Assembly (NCBI RefSeq): GCF_001476655.1
Contig: NZ_LDRT01000027.1
Coordinates: 44,699 to 108,698 of the forward strand
Reading direction: 5' to 3'
From: Microbacterium testaceum
GTDB taxonomy: Bacteria; Actinomycetota; Actinomycetes; Actinomycetales; Microbacteriaceae
DNA: 64,000 bases
The notes under the pieces were generated by a model, which searched no databases, was not told the origin of the DNA, and saw only the letters and a program-made list of their open reading frames with translations. Shown in pieces: positions 50,328 through 59,863 of the stretch (the stretch's first letter is position 1; each line of letters opens with the position of its first letter). The position numbers were made by a program, and so were the translations under genes.

Positions 50328-51895
50328 CCGACGCCACCCCGTCGCGCCCCGGGGCGACCGGGCGCATCGCGACCCGTTCGCCCATGAGCGACGGAGAGTG
50401 GCACCGGCTCCATCCCCTCACGCCGCTCCTGCGCGGGGGACTCTTCCTGCTCGTGATGATCGGCGTCCTGGTCGCGAATCTGCGGGAGCGCCTGTTCGAG
50501 CTCTTCTTCCCGGTGTTCACCGACCTTCCCCCGGGGGCGATGCCACCGGATCCCGTCGACTTCCTCTTCTCGCACAACCTGCTCCTCATCGCTGCGGGCG
50601 CGGTCGTGGTGGTGCTGGTGATCCTCCTCGGGGCCTTCCGCTTGTCGTGGCGGTTTCACACCCTGCGCATCGGCGACGACGTCGAGGTGCGATCGGGCGT
50701 TCTGTTCCGCACCCACCGTCGCGCGCCGCTCGACCGCGTGCAGGGTGTGAACCTGACACGCCCGATGGTCGCGCGGCTCCTCGGTTTGGCGAAGCTCGAG
50801 GTGGTGGGTGCGGGCCTGGATGCCAACGTCAAGCTCGAGTACCTCTCCGCCAGGGACGCGGACGCCCTCCGCGGCGACATCCTGCGTCTGGCGTCCGGTC
50901 GTCGTCTCGCGGAGGCGGGGCCCGGCGCGACGGTCGCCGGGGGCTCGTTGGTGCGGGCGACCGCCGAGGCCGTGGGGTCCGGCATCCAGGGCCTCGTCGA
51001 GGGCGAGGATTTCTCCGACGCCGAGCCCGAGAGCATCGTGCGGATTCCCCTGGGACGGCTGGTGGCCTCACGGGTGCTGAGCGGCTCGATGCTGTGGCTT
51101 CTCGGGCTGGTCGCGGCGATCATCGTCGCCGCCTCGATCTCGACGGTATGGCTGCTGGTCACGGTGGTGCCCACGTTCCTCGCCTACGGGGCGTACTACG
51201 TCCGCTCCATCGCGCGGGGGCTGCGATACTCGATCGCGCCGACGCCAGACGGGGTCCGGCTGACGTTCGGGCTGTTCACGACGATCAGCGAGGTCGTTCC
51301 GCCCGGTCGAGTGCATGCCATCGAGGTCCGCCAACCGTTGCTGTGGCGTCCGTTCGGATGGTGGTCGATCTCGGTCAACCGTCTCTCGGGCCGGTCGTCG
51401 ACCGATTCCTCGACCGACCAGCTCGCCGCCGTTCTTCCGGTGGGGACGCGCGACGATGTCGAACGCGTCCTTCGGATCCTCGCGCCGGGCCTTCCCGCGG
51501 ACGGCTGGGCCGATGTCGTCCGAGACGGCGTTCTGGGGCCGGCCGCCGATGATCCGTACGTCACGACGCCGCGTCGCGCGCGGATCCTGCGCCCGCTGTC
51601 GTGGCGTCGGAACGGGGTGCTGCTGACGGTCGATGCGCTGTTCCTCCGTCGAGGATGGATCTGGAGATCGCTGTCGATCTTCCCTCTTGCGCGCCTGCAG
51701 TCGATCGGGCTGCACCAGGGGCCGCTGGCCCGGGCGATGCGCACCGCGCGGCTGGGGGCGCACGTGATCTCGGGAACGGTTCAGACCTCGGTGGCGGTGC
51801 TCGACCGCGACGCGGCCATGATGTTGATGGAAGACACCGCGCGCGCGACCGTGACGGCCTCGGCGCAGGACAGGACCCACAGGTGGGCGGGATGA
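50324..51895 (+). CDS. bacterial PH-domain membrane protein, YdbT-like
   Basis: A 523-residue partner of the preceding protein. Four membrane helices occur as two pairs (about residues 36-55 and 85-105, then 255-280 and 285-300). There are repeated bPH2 domains, each with a DDVEVRSGVLFRTHRRAPLDRVQ-type segment (split here for length) or its equivalent later, RLQSIGLHQGPLAR. The GTG start overlaps the upstream stop and the 3' end overlaps the DUF2520 gene by ATGA, so it belongs to the long folate-pantothenate transcript. Confidence 0.85.
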   Translation: MTDATPSRPGATGRIATRSPMSDGEWHRLHPLTPLLRGGLFLLVMIGVLVANLRERLFELFFPVFTDLPPGAMPPDPVDFLFSHNLLLIAAGAVVVVLVILLGAFRLSWRFHTLRIGDDVEVRSGVLFRTHRRAPLDRVQGVNLTRPMVARLLGLAKLEVVGAGLDANVKLEYLSARDADALRGDILRLASGRRLAEAGPGATVAGGSLVRATAEAVGSGIQGLVEGEDFSDAEPESIVRIPLGRLVASRVLSGSMLWLLGLVAAIIVAASISTVWLLVTVVPTFLAYGAYYVRSIARGLRYSIAPTPDGVRLTFGLFTTISEVVPPGRVHAIEVRQPLLWRPFGWWSISVNRLSGRSSTDSSTDQLAAVLPVGTRDDVERVLRILAPGLPADGWADVVRDGVLGPAADDPYVTTPRRARILRPLSWRRNGVLLTVDALFLRRGWIWRSLSIFPLARLQSIGLHQGPLARAMRTARLGAHVISGTVQTSVAVLDRDAAMMLMEDTARATVTASAQDRTHRWAG

Positions 51896-52620
51896 GCGGA
51901 ATGCGCGACGGACGACTCGGCGTCGGGATCATCGGAGCGGGTCGTGTCGGCCCGGTCATCGGTGCCGCGCTGGCCGGGGCGGGTCATGCGCTGACAGGGA
52001 TCACCTCGGGATCGGACGACGATCGCGTCGAGGCCATCCTTCCCGGGCTGCCGGTGCTGTCGCCCGAGGAGGTCGCGCGGCGAAGCGAGTTGGTCGTCGT
52101 CGCGGTGCCGCACGACCAGCTCCCGGGGCTGGTCTCGGGACTGGCCGACCTCGGCGCGTGGCAGCCGGGGCAACTCGTCGTGCACACGGACCCCGCGTAC
52201 GGCGTCGGCGTCCTCGCCCCCGCGATGAAGAGCGGGGCGATCCCGCTGGCGATCCACCCCGCGATCGCCTTCACCGGGGCGTCGTCACTGGACCTGCACC
52301 AGCTCGCCCAGGCGTACGCGGCGGTGACGGCTCCGGCTCCCGTGCTCCCGATCGCGCAGGCGCTGGCCGTCGAGCTCGGGTGCGAGCCGGTGGTGGTCGC
52401 CGAAGGCGACCGCGCCACGTACGCCGAGGCGATCGCGACAGCGACCGAGTTCTCGCGCTCGATCGTGCAGCAATCGGCAGCGCTGCTCTCGCGGGTGGGA
52501 GTGTCGAACACGGGCGGGTACCTCTCCGCTCTCGTCCGCTCGAGCGTCGACCAGGCCCTCGCCGACAGCACCGGGCCGGGGCCGGAGGGGTCGAAGCCGG
52601 ACGCTACGATCAACGAATGA
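51892..52620 (+). CDS. Rossmann-fold / DUF2520 domain protein
   Basis: A 242-residue protein: N-terminal Rossmann domain (LGVGIIGAGRVGPVIGAAL, VVVAVPHDQLPGLV) and a C-terminal helical DUF2520 domain containing HPAIAFTGA and a helix ending NTGGYLSALVRSSVDQALA. It resembles 6-phosphogluconate-dehydrogenase-like or ketopantoate-reductase-like folds. Placement directly before panC suggests a part in pantothenate synthesis, for example reducing ketopantoate, but that is unproven. ATGA overlaps on both sides. Confidence 0.8.
   Translation: MSGMRDGRLGVGIIGAGRVGPVIGAALAGAGHALTGITSGSDDDRVEAILPGLPVLSPEEVARRSELVVVAVPHDQLPGLVSGLADLGAWQPGQLVVHTDPAYGVGVLAPAMKSGAIPLAIHPAIAFTGASSLDLHQLAQAYAAVTAPAPVLPIAQALAVELGCEPVVVAEGDRATYAEAIATATEFSRSIVQQSAALLSRVGVSNTGGYLSALVRSSVDQALADSTGPGPEGSKPDATINE
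52605..52610 (+). promoter_or_regulatory. -10 box (TACGAT) of a possible internal leaderless promoter for panC
   Basis: TACGAT ends 6 nt before the panC ATG, inside the 3' end of the DUF2520 gene. The same spacing is seen at six other genes in the window. Confidence 0.4.
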
Positions 52621-53471
52621 TCCGCACCATCGACGATCTGCGTTCCCGCCTGGCGGATGTGCGCAGCGCCGACTCCCCCGAGGGGGCCGCCCGCGTCGCC
52701 CTCGTCTCCACTCTCGGCGCTCTGCACGCGGGACACGTCGACCTCATCCGCGAGGCACGTCGGCGCGCGGATGTCGTGGTGGTCTCGACGTTCGTGAACC
52801 CGCTGCGGTTCCGGACCGCCGAGGAGACCGCGGCCTACCCCCGTTCCCCGGAGGCGGATGCCGATCTCTTGGTCGACCTGGGGGTCGACATCGTCTTCGC
52901 CCCCACGGCGACGGAGTTCCTGCCCGCCGGGACCGCCACGATGCGGGTCGCCGCAGGAGACCTGGGCTTCCGGTACGAGGGACGATCGCGCCCGTTCTAC
53001 TTCGACGGCGTGTTGACGGTCGAGGCGAAGCTCTTCCATCTCGTGCGCCCGGACATCGCGATCTACGGGGAGCGCGACCTCCAGAGGGTCTTCCTCGTCC
53101 GCCGGATGATCCGCGACCTTGACTTCGCGATCGACACGGCCGTGGTCCCCACGGTGCGCGCCGAGGACGGTCTGCCGGTGTCGAGTCGCGTCGCTCTCCT
53201 CGACGACGCCGATCGCCGAGCGGCGGCGAAGCTTCCGCGTGCTCTCGAAGCCGCCGCCTCCAACGCCGACCTCGGCGTCGACGCCTGTATCGCGGCGGCG
53301 CAGTCGTCGCTGATGGGCGAGCAGCGCATCGCGCTGGAGTACCTCACCGTCGTCGATCCGGCGACCTTTCTGCCCGTCGAGGAAGGGCACCGCGGGCGGG
53401 CCCTGGCGCTCATCGCCGCGACCGTCGGGGGCCACCGCTTCATCGACAACGCGGAGATCTCGCTGCGCTGA
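52617..53471 (+). CDS. panC: pantoate-beta-alanine ligase-like protein with altered active site
   Basis: A 284-residue member of the PanC family, whose enzymes form pantothenate from pantoate, beta-alanine and ATP. The fold markers are present: STLGALHAGH with the HxGH nucleotide motif (His 37, His 40), VNPLRF, YPRSPEADADLL, and VSSR. Several residues that line the active site in characterised PanC are changed: the pantoate-binding glutamine of VNPxQFG is Arg 64, the lysine of GEKDxQQ is Arg 153, its last glutamine is Arg 157, and SSRN reads SSRV. It may be a divergent enzyme or have a different substrate. It overlaps the DUF2520 gene by ATGA. Confidence 0.8.
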   Translation: MIRTIDDLRSRLADVRSADSPEGAARVALVSTLGALHAGHVDLIREARRRADVVVVSTFVNPLRFRTAEETAAYPRSPEADADLLVDLGVDIVFAPTATEFLPAGTATMRVAAGDLGFRYEGRSRPFYFDGVLTVEAKLFHLVRPDIAIYGERDLQRVFLVRRMIRDLDFAIDTAVVPTVRAEDGLPVSSRVALLDDADRRAAAKLPRALEAAASNADLGVDACIAAAQSSLMGEQRIALEYLTVVDPATFLPVEEGHRGRALALIAATVGGHRFIDNAEISLR

Positions 53472-53558
53472 GTCAGCGCGGTCGCGCGGCGAGTGCGACG
53501 GCCAGGGGCACCCGACGCCCGGCGAATAGACTGGGGGAGACCCCGAGGAGCCCTCACG

Positions 53559-55079
53559 ATGACCGACGCGCCCGCGAACGACGCCCCCGAGCCCACCGAA
53601 GAAGACGTCTTCGAGCAGAAGGCCGTCCGCCTCGGTAAGCGCGAGCGCCTCCTGGCCGAGCGCACCGACGCCGCGGGCGGGCCATACCCGGTCGTGGTCC
53701 CCGTGACCGACACCATCCCGGCGCTCCGCGAGCGTTACGGCGACCTCGAAGCCGGGGCCGAGACCGGTGTCACCGCCGGAGTGGCCGGCCGAGTGGTGTT
53801 CAGCCGCAACACCGGCAAGCTCTGCTTCGCGTCTCTGCAGGCGGGCGACGGCAGTCGCATCCAGGCGATGGTGTCCCTCGCCGCGGTGGGCGAGAAGTCC
53901 CTCCAGGCGTGGAAGGAGCTCGTCGACCTCGGTGACCACGTCTTCGTCTCGGGAGAGGTCATCTCCAGCCGCCGAGGCGAGCTGTCGATCATGGTCGCCG
54001 AGTGGCGCATCGCCGCCAAGGCGGTCCTTCCGCTGCCGAACCTGCACAGCGAGCTGAGCGAGGAGAGTCGCGTGCGCAGCCGCTTCCTCGACCTCATCGT
54101 GCGAGACCGCGCACGCGAGACAGTGCTCGCCCGTGCCAAGGTCAACGCGAGCCTGCGCCGCACCTTCACCGAGCGCGACTTCGTCGAGGTCGAGACCCCC
54201 ATGCTGCAGGTGCAGCACGGTGGCGCGAGCGCTCGTCCTTTCGTGACGCACTCGAACGCCTTCGATGCCGAGCTCTACCTGCGCATCGCGCCCGAGCTCT
54301 TCCTCAAGCGCGCCGTGGTCGGCGGCATCGATCGGGTGTACGAGATCAACCGCAACTTCCGTAACGAGGGTGCCGACTCCACGCACAGCCCGGAGTTCGC
54401 GATGCTCGAGGCGTACCAGTCGTACACCGACTACAACGGCATCGCTGATCTGACCCAGACCCTCATTCAGAACGCCGCCGTCGCGGTGGCCGGTTCTACC
54501 ACCGTCACATGGGCGGACGGGACCGAGTACGACCTCGGTGGCGAATGGGATCGGATCTCGATGTACGACTCCCTCTCGGAGGCGTCCGGGCGCACGATCA
54601 CCCCGCAGACCCCTGTCGACGAGCTCCGCGCGTTCGGCGCCGAAGCCGGTGTCGAAGCCCCCGCGCACGAGACGCACGGCAAGTGGGTCGAGGAGCTGTG
54701 GGAGCACTTCGTCAAGAGCGGCCTCACCCGGCCGACGTTCGTGATGGACTTTCCGGTCGACACCAGCCCGCTTGTGCGCGAGCACCGTTCGATCCCCGGC
54801 GTGGTCGAGAAGTGGGACCTGTACGTCCGCGGCTTCGAGCTGGCGACAGGGTACTCCGAGCTGGTCGACCCCGTCATCCAGCGTGAACGCTTCGTCGAGC
54901 AGGCCACTCTGGCCGCGCGCGGCGACGTCGAGGCGATGTCGATCGACGAGGAGTTCCTCCGTGCCCTTGAGCACGGCATGCCGCCGACCGGAGGCATGGG
55001 GATGGGAATCGACCGGCTGCTCATGGCCATCACGGGTCTCGGCATCCGCGAGACCATCCTCTTCCCGCTGGTCAAGTGA
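53559..55079 (+). CDS. lysS: lysyl-tRNA synthetase, class II
   Basis: A 506-residue class II aminoacyl-tRNA synthetase. The N-terminal OB-fold anticodon domain ([20 protein letters not shown]) is followed by motif 1 ([10 protein letters not shown]), motif 2 ([15 protein letters not shown]) and motif 3 ([15 protein letters not shown]). [15 protein letters not shown] is typical of LysS. GAGGAG lies about 8 nt before the ATG, and a TAGACT box lies further upstream. It is 87 bp after panC and converges on the DUF4192 gene, with an 8-bp overlap of the 3' ends. Confidence 0.96.
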   Translation: MTDAPANDAPEPTEEDVFEQKAVRLGKRERLLAERTDAAGGPYPVVVPVTDTIPALRERYGDLEAGAETGVTAGVAGRVVFSRNTGKLCFASLQAGDGSRIQAMVSLAAVGEKSLQAWKELVDLGDHVFVSGEVISSRRGELSIMVAEWRIAAKAVLPLPNLHSELSEESRVRSRFLDLIVRDRARETVLARAKVNASLRRTFTERDFVEVETPMLQVQHGGASARPFVTHSNAFDAELYLRIAPELFLKRAVVGGIDRVYEINRNFRNEGADSTHSPEFAMLEAYQSYTDYNGIADLTQTLIQNAAVAVAGSTTVTWADGTEYDLGGEWDRISMYDSLSEASGRTITPQTPVDELRAFGAEAGVEAPAHETHGKWVEELWEHFVKSGLTRPTFVMDFPVDTSPLVREHRSIPGVVEKWDLYVRGFELATGYSELVDPVIQRERFVEQATLAARGDVEAMSIDEEFLRALEHGMPPTGGMGMGIDRLLMAITGLGIRETILFPLVK

Positions 55080-56208
55080 GGCGCCCCCGCGCTCGGCGCG
55101 GGGTCCGTTCGAACAACCATTCCGGCAGTCGGCCGTTGTCGGTGAGGGTGAGCACAATCCCGCTGAGCCCGTGCGCGGGGTCGATCTCGAGGGCGGATTC
55201 CGCATAGAACGCCGCGTGCGTGGAGCGCCCCGTCGCCCAGGCCAGCCACGCGCACGCGGCGAGAGCGCCCGGCCGCCGGGAGCGCGGCGCGGTAGCGGCC
55301 ACTCGGCGACAGCGGTCGAGGGCGACGAGGAGCCGGTCGAGGTCGGGGATCGCACCCTCTCCCCACATCGGTCGGGCGATGTCCTGCGGATACCCCTCGC
55401 CGTCGGGGAATCGCGTCTGCGCGTGGAACGCCGCGTCCCCGGCGGCGATGTCGCCGACCCACTGCATGAGGGCGACGTCGCGTAGCAGGGGACGTTCGAG
55501 GGCGAAGGCGAGGCTCGCGAGTCGGTGCCGACCGGTCGTGTCGGTCAGCGGCTCCAGGACGCTTTCGAAGAGCGCGGGTGGATCGGAGAGCTCGTCGAGG
55601 ATCGCCTCGGCGGAGCGCCGTCGTGACACGCTCAGGTTCTTCCGGCGGCGCGGAACGTCGAGAAGGAGATCGACGTCCTCGAGGGCACGCGCCATGCGCT
55701 CCGTCTCGGCGAGGTCGACGACGGGCAGCGCGGCCGCGGCCACCTGATCGTGTTCGGGGAAGGATTCGGGAACGTCCGGACCCGCGGCGGTGATCTCATC
55801 GAGGGTGTGCGCGCCGCCGACGGACGGATCCCGGTAGCTGCCCCACCCGTTCGCCCCCGCAACGAGCGCTTCGACCACGCGGAGTCCGCAGATGTGCGCG
55901 CGCTCCAGGACGGCGTCGACGAGAGCGCTGTGGGGGAGCATCCCCCGATCGGCGACGTCGTCATCGGTGTAGATCACGACCGTCACGGCATCCGTCAGCG
56001 GGACTTTGCAGGCCATGCCGATCAGGGTGGATGCGATGCGGGGGAGGTCGGGGTTGTCGTCGGCGGGAAGGTCGACCCGCAGGGCGGCGAGCGATCGCGA
56101 CTCCGCGAAGGGGACGAGGACGAGGCTGCGTCGCGGTGTGCAGCCCAGCAGACGTGGCACGAGGGCGAGGAGGGACAGGGGCGAGGAGGCTCGGATGACC
56201 GTGGACAT
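55072..56208 (-). CDS. DUF4192 domain protein
   Basis: A 378-residue actinobacterial protein of the DUF4192 family, of unknown function. Recognisable parts are [20 protein letters not shown] at the N-terminus, [13 protein letters not shown], and [15 protein letters not shown] in the first half. The C-terminal half is helical, with [19 protein letters not shown] and [14 protein letters not shown], resembling a tetratricopeptide-like end. The ATG at 56208 starts the family's conserved region; longer upstream frames carry unrelated Pro/Arg-rich sequence. No membrane segment is seen. Confidence 0.85.
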   Translation of the reverse strand: MSTVIRASSPLSLLALVPRLLGCTPRRSLVLVPFAESRSLAALRVDLPADDNPDLPRIASTLIGMACKVPLTDAVTVVIYTDDDVADRGMLPHSALVDAVLERAHICGLRVVEALVAGANGWGSYRDPSVGGAHTLDEITAAGPDVPESFPEHDQVAAAALPVVDLAETERMARALEDVDLLLDVPRRRKNLSVSRRRSAEAILDELSDPPALFESVLEPLTDTTGRHRLASLAFALERPLLRDVALMQWVGDIAAGDAAFHAQTRFPDGEGYPQDIARPMWGEGAIPDLDRLLVALDRCRRVAATAPRSRRPGALAACAWLAWATGRSTHAAFYAESALEIDPAHGLSGIVLTLTDNGRLPEWLFERTPRRARGRLT

Positions 56209-56329
56209 GACGACGAGCGTCGTGGATTCCTCTCTCGCGCGAAGGCCGCCGGGCGCGAAAGGGGGAGGGATTCGACACGATGCCCGGTGTGCAGGAGGAG
56301 TACCGGGCCGGAGGTCACGGGACCGCGGG

Positions 56330-56335
56330 TATCCT
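56330..56335 (+). promoter_or_regulatory. -10 box of a leaderless promoter (TATCCT)
   Basis: TATCCT ends 6 nt before the ATG at 56342, next to no useful ribosome site, as at other leaderless genes here. Confidence 0.5.
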
Positions 56336-56341
56336 TGAGGG

Positions 56342-56533
56342 ATGGAGAACTCCTGGCTGCCGGTGTTGTGGGCGATTCTGCCGACCATCGTCGTCTCGGT
56401 GACGTTCTTCCTGATCCTGCGCGGAGCCATCCGCATGGATCGCACGGAGCGGAAGGCCTACGCGCGCATCGAGGCCGAGGAGCGCGCGAAGCGCGGTCTC
56501 CCTCCCGTCGCCGGCGACAGTGCAGCCCGGTAA
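56342..56533 (+). CDS. small single-pass membrane protein
   Basis: A 63-residue protein: one membrane helix (residues about 7-27, VLWAILPTIVVSVTFFLILR) and a charged helical tail with MDRTERKAYARIEAEERAKR. Similar short proteins are frequent in actinobacteria; the function is unknown. It is preceded by a TATCCT box at the leaderless spacing and followed 80 bp later by cls. Confidence 0.7.
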   Translation: MENSWLPVLWAILPTIVVSVTFFLILRGAIRMDRTERKAYARIEAEERAKRGLPPVAGDSAAR

Positions 56534-56614
56534 CGACGCCGTCCGCCGACGTCGGTCCCGTCGCGTGTCGGGGGTACTCACTACGCTGAGGGGACGACCC
56601 GCCCAGGAGGACCC

Positions 56615-58081
56615 GTGATCGACGCCACGTTCGAAGCGAGCTGGCTCGTCATCGCCTTCTTCGTGATCGATCTGGTCGTGCGCATCGCCGCGATCATCGT
56701 CGTCCCCCGCAACCGCCGCCCCACCGCCGCGATGGCGTGGCTGCTGGCGATCTACTTCATCCCGTTCGTGGGCGTGTTCCTGTTCCTGCTGATCGGAAAC
56801 CCCCGTCTGCCGCGCCGCCGTCGCCGCAAGCAGGCCGCGATCAACGAGTACATCCACGACACGAGCGCGTCGCTCGAGTTCGGCACCTTGCGACCGAACG
56901 CCCCGCACTGGTTCCGGGCGCTCGTGCAGCTGAACCGCAATCTCGGCGCCATGCCCATCGCCGGAGACAACGCCGCCACCCTGATCTCCGACTATCAGCA
57001 GAGCCTGGATGCCATGGCCGACGCCATCCGTCAGGCTCGTCGTTACGTGCACGTCGAGTTCTACATCCTTCAATCCGACGACTCGACCGACAACTTCTTC
57101 CGGGCCCTCGAGGAAGCCTCCGAGCGCGGGGTGGTCGTGCGGGTGCTGCTGGATCACTGGGCCAACCGCGGGAAGCCCTTCTACAAGAAGACCCTCCGTC
57201 GGCTCGACGCGATGGGCGCGCACTGGCACCTGATGCTCCCGGTCCAGCCGCTCCGGGGTCGCTGGCAGCGCCCCGACCTGCGCAACCACCGCAAGCTCCT
57301 CGTGATCGACGGCGACGTGGCTTACATGGGTTCGCAGAACGTGACCGACTCGTCCTACAACCTCCGCAAGAACATCCGGCGGGGCCTGCACTGGGTCGAC
57401 CTCATGGTGCGCGTCGAGGGACCGGTGGTCGCCAGCATCAACGCCGTCTTCCTCTCCGACTGGTACAGCGAGACCGACGAGACGCTGCGCGACGAGATCG
57501 ATCTCTTCAGTGTCACGACCGGACCGGGCGAGCTCGACTGTCAGATCGTCCCCTCCGGCCCCGGCTTCGATTTCCAGAACAACCTCAAGCTCTTCCTCGG
57601 CCTGCTCTTCGCGGCGCGGGAGCGCATCATCATCGTCAGTCCGTATTTCGTCCCCGACGAGGCGTTGCTGCTCGCGATCACCACCGCGTGCCAGCGCGGT
57701 GTGCACGTCGAGCTCTTCGTCTCCGAAGAGGGCGACCAGGCGATGGTCTACCACGCTCAGCGCAGCTACTACGAGACGCTCCTGCGGGCCGGCGTCGTGA
57801 TCTGGATGTACCGCAAACCGTTCATCCTCCACAGCAAGAGCGTCACGATCGACGACGAGGTCGCGGTCATCGGGTCGAGCAACATGGACATGCGCTCGTT
57901 CGGTCTGAACCTCGAGGTGTCGATGCTCGTCCGCGGGCAGGAGTTCGTCCGCGACATGCGCGCGGTCGAAGACGTCTACCGCGGCCTCAGCCGTGAACTG
58001 ACCACCGAAGAGTGGCAGCAGCAACCGCTGAGATCGACGATCCTCGATAATCTGGCCCGCCTCACCTCGGCGCTGCAGTAG
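56615..58081 (+). CDS. cls: cardiolipin synthase
   Basis: A 488-residue phospholipase-D-superfamily enzyme that joins two phosphatidylglycerols to cardiolipin. Two N-terminal membrane helices (residues about 8-30 and 40-62) precede two HKD motifs: HRKLLVIDGDVAYMGSQN and HSKSVTIDDEVAVIGSSNMD. GGAGG lies 5 nt before the GTG start, with a TACGCT -10 box about 30 nt upstream. Confidence 0.93.
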   Translation: MIDATFEASWLVIAFFVIDLVVRIAAIIVVPRNRRPTAAMAWLLAIYFIPFVGVFLFLLIGNPRLPRRRRRKQAAINEYIHDTSASLEFGTLRPNAPHWFRALVQLNRNLGAMPIAGDNAATLISDYQQSLDAMADAIRQARRYVHVEFYILQSDDSTDNFFRALEEASERGVVVRVLLDHWANRGKPFYKKTLRRLDAMGAHWHLMLPVQPLRGRWQRPDLRNHRKLLVIDGDVAYMGSQNVTDSSYNLRKNIRRGLHWVDLMVRVEGPVVASINAVFLSDWYSETDETLRDEIDLFSVTTGPGELDCQIVPSGPGFDFQNNLKLFLGLLFAARERIIIVSPYFVPDEALLLAITTACQRGVHVELFVSEEGDQAMVYHAQRSYYETLLRAGVVIWMYRKPFILHSKSVTIDDEVAVIGSSNMDMRSFGLNLEVSMLVRGQEFVRDMRAVEDVYRGLSRELTTEEWQQQPLRSTILDNLARLTSALQ

Positions 58082-58159
58082 GCCGGCCGCGGTCTTCGCC
58101 GCTGGCATCCAGGATTCTCGGCCACGATGGGGCGACGACAACTCGCCCCCGGAGGTCTC

Positions 58160-58888
58160 ATGTCTCGTCGTCTCTCGTTTCTCGGGCTCCTCGGAGCCGG
58201 GCTGATCGTCCTGGGCGCCGCGACCGGGTGCGCCTCGGGTGCGGCGTCGGCGCCGTCGTCGGCTCCCGCCCAACCGGATGCCACGGCCTCGGCCGAGCCG
58301 TCCCCGGTCGAAGCCGGGTGGCTCAACGGCGGCGCCTCCATCGCTCTGGTCACCTGGGGGAGCTCCTCCTGCGTGGCGCGGATCACGGACGTCCCGACGG
58401 TCGCCGACGGGGTGCTCACTGTCGACCTGACCGAGCGCCCGGGGACGACGTGCACGGGCGACATGGTTCCCCGCCCGACGCTCGTCCCCCTGCCCGAGGG
58501 GCTCGATGCGTCGAAGGACCTCGAGATCTCGGTGACCGGAGTGGTGACCGGGCGGGCGACCCTGCCAGGGCTGACGGATGCCGTGGCACCCCCGGCCGCG
58601 ACCGACTTCGAGCCCAGCGCGGGCTGGGTCGGTGACTCGCTCGTCGCCATCCTGACTTACGGGAGCTCGAGCTGTCCTCCCGCCGTCGAGACGGTCTCGG
58701 CGCAGCAGGACGCGATCGCCGTCGGCTTCGCCACCCCGCCCGCCGATCAGGTGTGCACCCTCGACATCGCGCCCCGGCTGAGCGTGGCCGACGTGTCAGG
58801 CCTCGGGGAGACGAGCGCCACGACCCTCGTCCTCTCCGGCGGCGACGTGAACGTCGACGGGCCGGTGTCGATCCTCGGCACGCGTTGA
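58160..58888 (+). CDS. lipoprotein with internally duplicated domain
   Basis: A 242-residue lipoprotein: signal peptide with lipobox ATGC (Cys about residue 24), a short Ala/Pro/Ser linker, and two copies of a domain of about 90 residues. The copies share IALVTWGSSSCVARI versus VAILTYGSSSCPPAV, then a TTCTGDMVPRPTLV versus VCTLDIAPRLSV segment, each with two cysteines that probably form a disulfide. GGAGGTCTC lies immediately before the ATG. The function is unknown; an outer-face binding protein is likely. Confidence 0.8.
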   Translation: MSRRLSFLGLLGAGLIVLGAATGCASGAASAPSSAPAQPDATASAEPSPVEAGWLNGGASIALVTWGSSSCVARITDVPTVADGVLTVDLTERPGTTCTGDMVPRPTLVPLPEGLDASKDLEISVTGVVTGRATLPGLTDAVAPPAATDFEPSAGWVGDSLVAILTYGSSSCPPAVETVSAQQDAIAVGFATPPADQVCTLDIAPRLSVADVSGLGETSATTLVLSGGDVNVDGPVSILGTR

Positions 58889-58891
58889 GCT

Positions 58892-58990
58892 CGCGACCCG
58901 CTGAGCCGGTGACCCGCTGAGCCGGTGACCCGCTGAGCCGGTGACCCGCTGAGCCGGTGACTCGCTGACACGCTGACACGCTGAGCCGGC
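58892..58990. repeat. tandem repeat, 16-bp unit
   Basis: Four to five near-perfect copies of a 16-bp unit, GTGACCCGCTGAGCCG, follow the lipoprotein stop and then degenerate into shorter GACACGCTGA repeats. The unit is neither palindromic nor spaced like a CRISPR array. It lies between two convergent genes. Confidence 0.9.
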
Positions 58991-59021
58991 GAGCCCGAGC
59001 GAGCGCGGGCGTCGCGCGGAC

Positions 59022-59252
59022 TCAGCGGTCGATCACCAGGAGGTCGCCGACCTCGCACTCCAGGGCTCGGCAGATGGCCGACAGCGTGGAGTAGCGGATC
59101 GCGCGCGCGCGATCGTTCTTGAGCACGGAGAGGTTCACCACCGAGACGCCGACGATCTCGCTGAGGCGGGTGAGCGTCATCCCGCGGGCTTCGAGGAGCT
59201 CGTCGAGGCGGCAATGGATGCCGGTCGGGTCCTCGTCGGCTGCCGGGCTCAT
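59022..59252 (-). CDS. XRE-family HTH regulator (YozG-like)
   Basis: A 76-residue Cro/C1-type regulator consisting of one helix-turn-helix domain (LDELLEARGMTLTRLSEIVG, then STLSAICRALECEVGDLL). It is the last gene of a leftward operon with two DUF2975 membrane proteins and overlaps the second by ATGA. XRE plus DUF2975 pairs are common in Gram-positive bacteria; the regulator probably binds the dyad upstream of the operon. Confidence 0.88.
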   Translation of the reverse strand: MSPAADEDPTGIHCRLDELLEARGMTLTRLSEIVGVSVVNLSVLKNDRARAIRYSTLSAICRALECEVGDLLVIDR

Positions 59253-59863
59253 ACGAGGCCTTCCGTGTCGCGCTGCAGGCGGGTGCCGTAGGTGAACACG
59301 ACGGAGAGGGCGAGGACTCCGAGTCCGACCAGCATCCAGGCCGGGTCGAACGAGAAGCCGATCACGAAAACCCCACCCGCCGCCGGGTTGAGCTCGTCCG
59401 CGGCCATCATGCGTCCGAGGCCCCCGAGACCCGCCGAGAGGATCCCGCCGATGAGCAGGGCGGCGCCCGCGACCTGGGTGGCGGTGATGAGCGCCCGGTG
59501 GAACGGTCGTCGCCACATCAGCAGGAGGAAGAAGAGCACCACGGCGCTGACGGTCAGCAGGGTCGTCAGCGCGCCGAACGCCGCGCCGAGGGCGAGGAGC
59601 GCGCGAGTGCTCCCGCTCAGTCCCTCGGCGACGATCCGGGCCGAATCGAACGTCGCGGAGGCGAGGGTCGCGCCGTCCGCCCCCGGGGTCCGGGGCACCT
59701 CGGCCTCGGTCAGGAGGCTGATGGTCGCGCCGCCTCCGGCGATGTCGATCGCCGCACGGATCGCGGGGAGTGCGAGCGCGAAGCCCATCACGAGCCCGGC
59801 GGCGACGAACAGCAGGACGGTGCCGCGCTCCATGCGGGCCGACACCCAGGACGGATTCGTCAT
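59249..59863 (-). CDS. DUF2975 membrane protein (second copy)
   Basis: A 204-residue protein with four membrane helices (about residues 15-37, 90-118, 125-150 and 175-195). It ends TRLQRDTEGLV, nearly the same as the upstream paralogue (DRLQRDTEGLV), so the two genes arose by tandem duplication. Its ATG shares one base with the upstream stop (TGATG), and its stop overlaps the XRE gene. The function is unknown; the family is always small, membrane-bound and XRE-linked. Confidence 0.8.
   Translation of the reverse strand: MTNPSWVSARMERGTVLLFVAAGLVMGFALALPAIRAAIDIAGGGATISLLTEAEVPRTPGADGATLASATFDSARIVAEGLSGSTRALLALGAAFGALTTLLTVSAVVLFFLLLMWRRPFHRALITATQVAGAALLIGGILSAGLGGLGRMMAADELNPAAGGVFVIGFSFDPAWMLVGLGVLALSVVFTYGTRLQRDTEGLV

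Noticed and set aside
51984..55355. 1123-codon minus-strand frame opposite panC and lysS
   Set aside because: Antisense shadow; length comes from the absence of TA-rich stops in GC-rich DNA.
58892..58990. Tandem repeat considered as a CRISPR array
   Set aside because: Units are directly adjacent without spacers, only 16 bp long, and no cas genes are present anywhere in the window.
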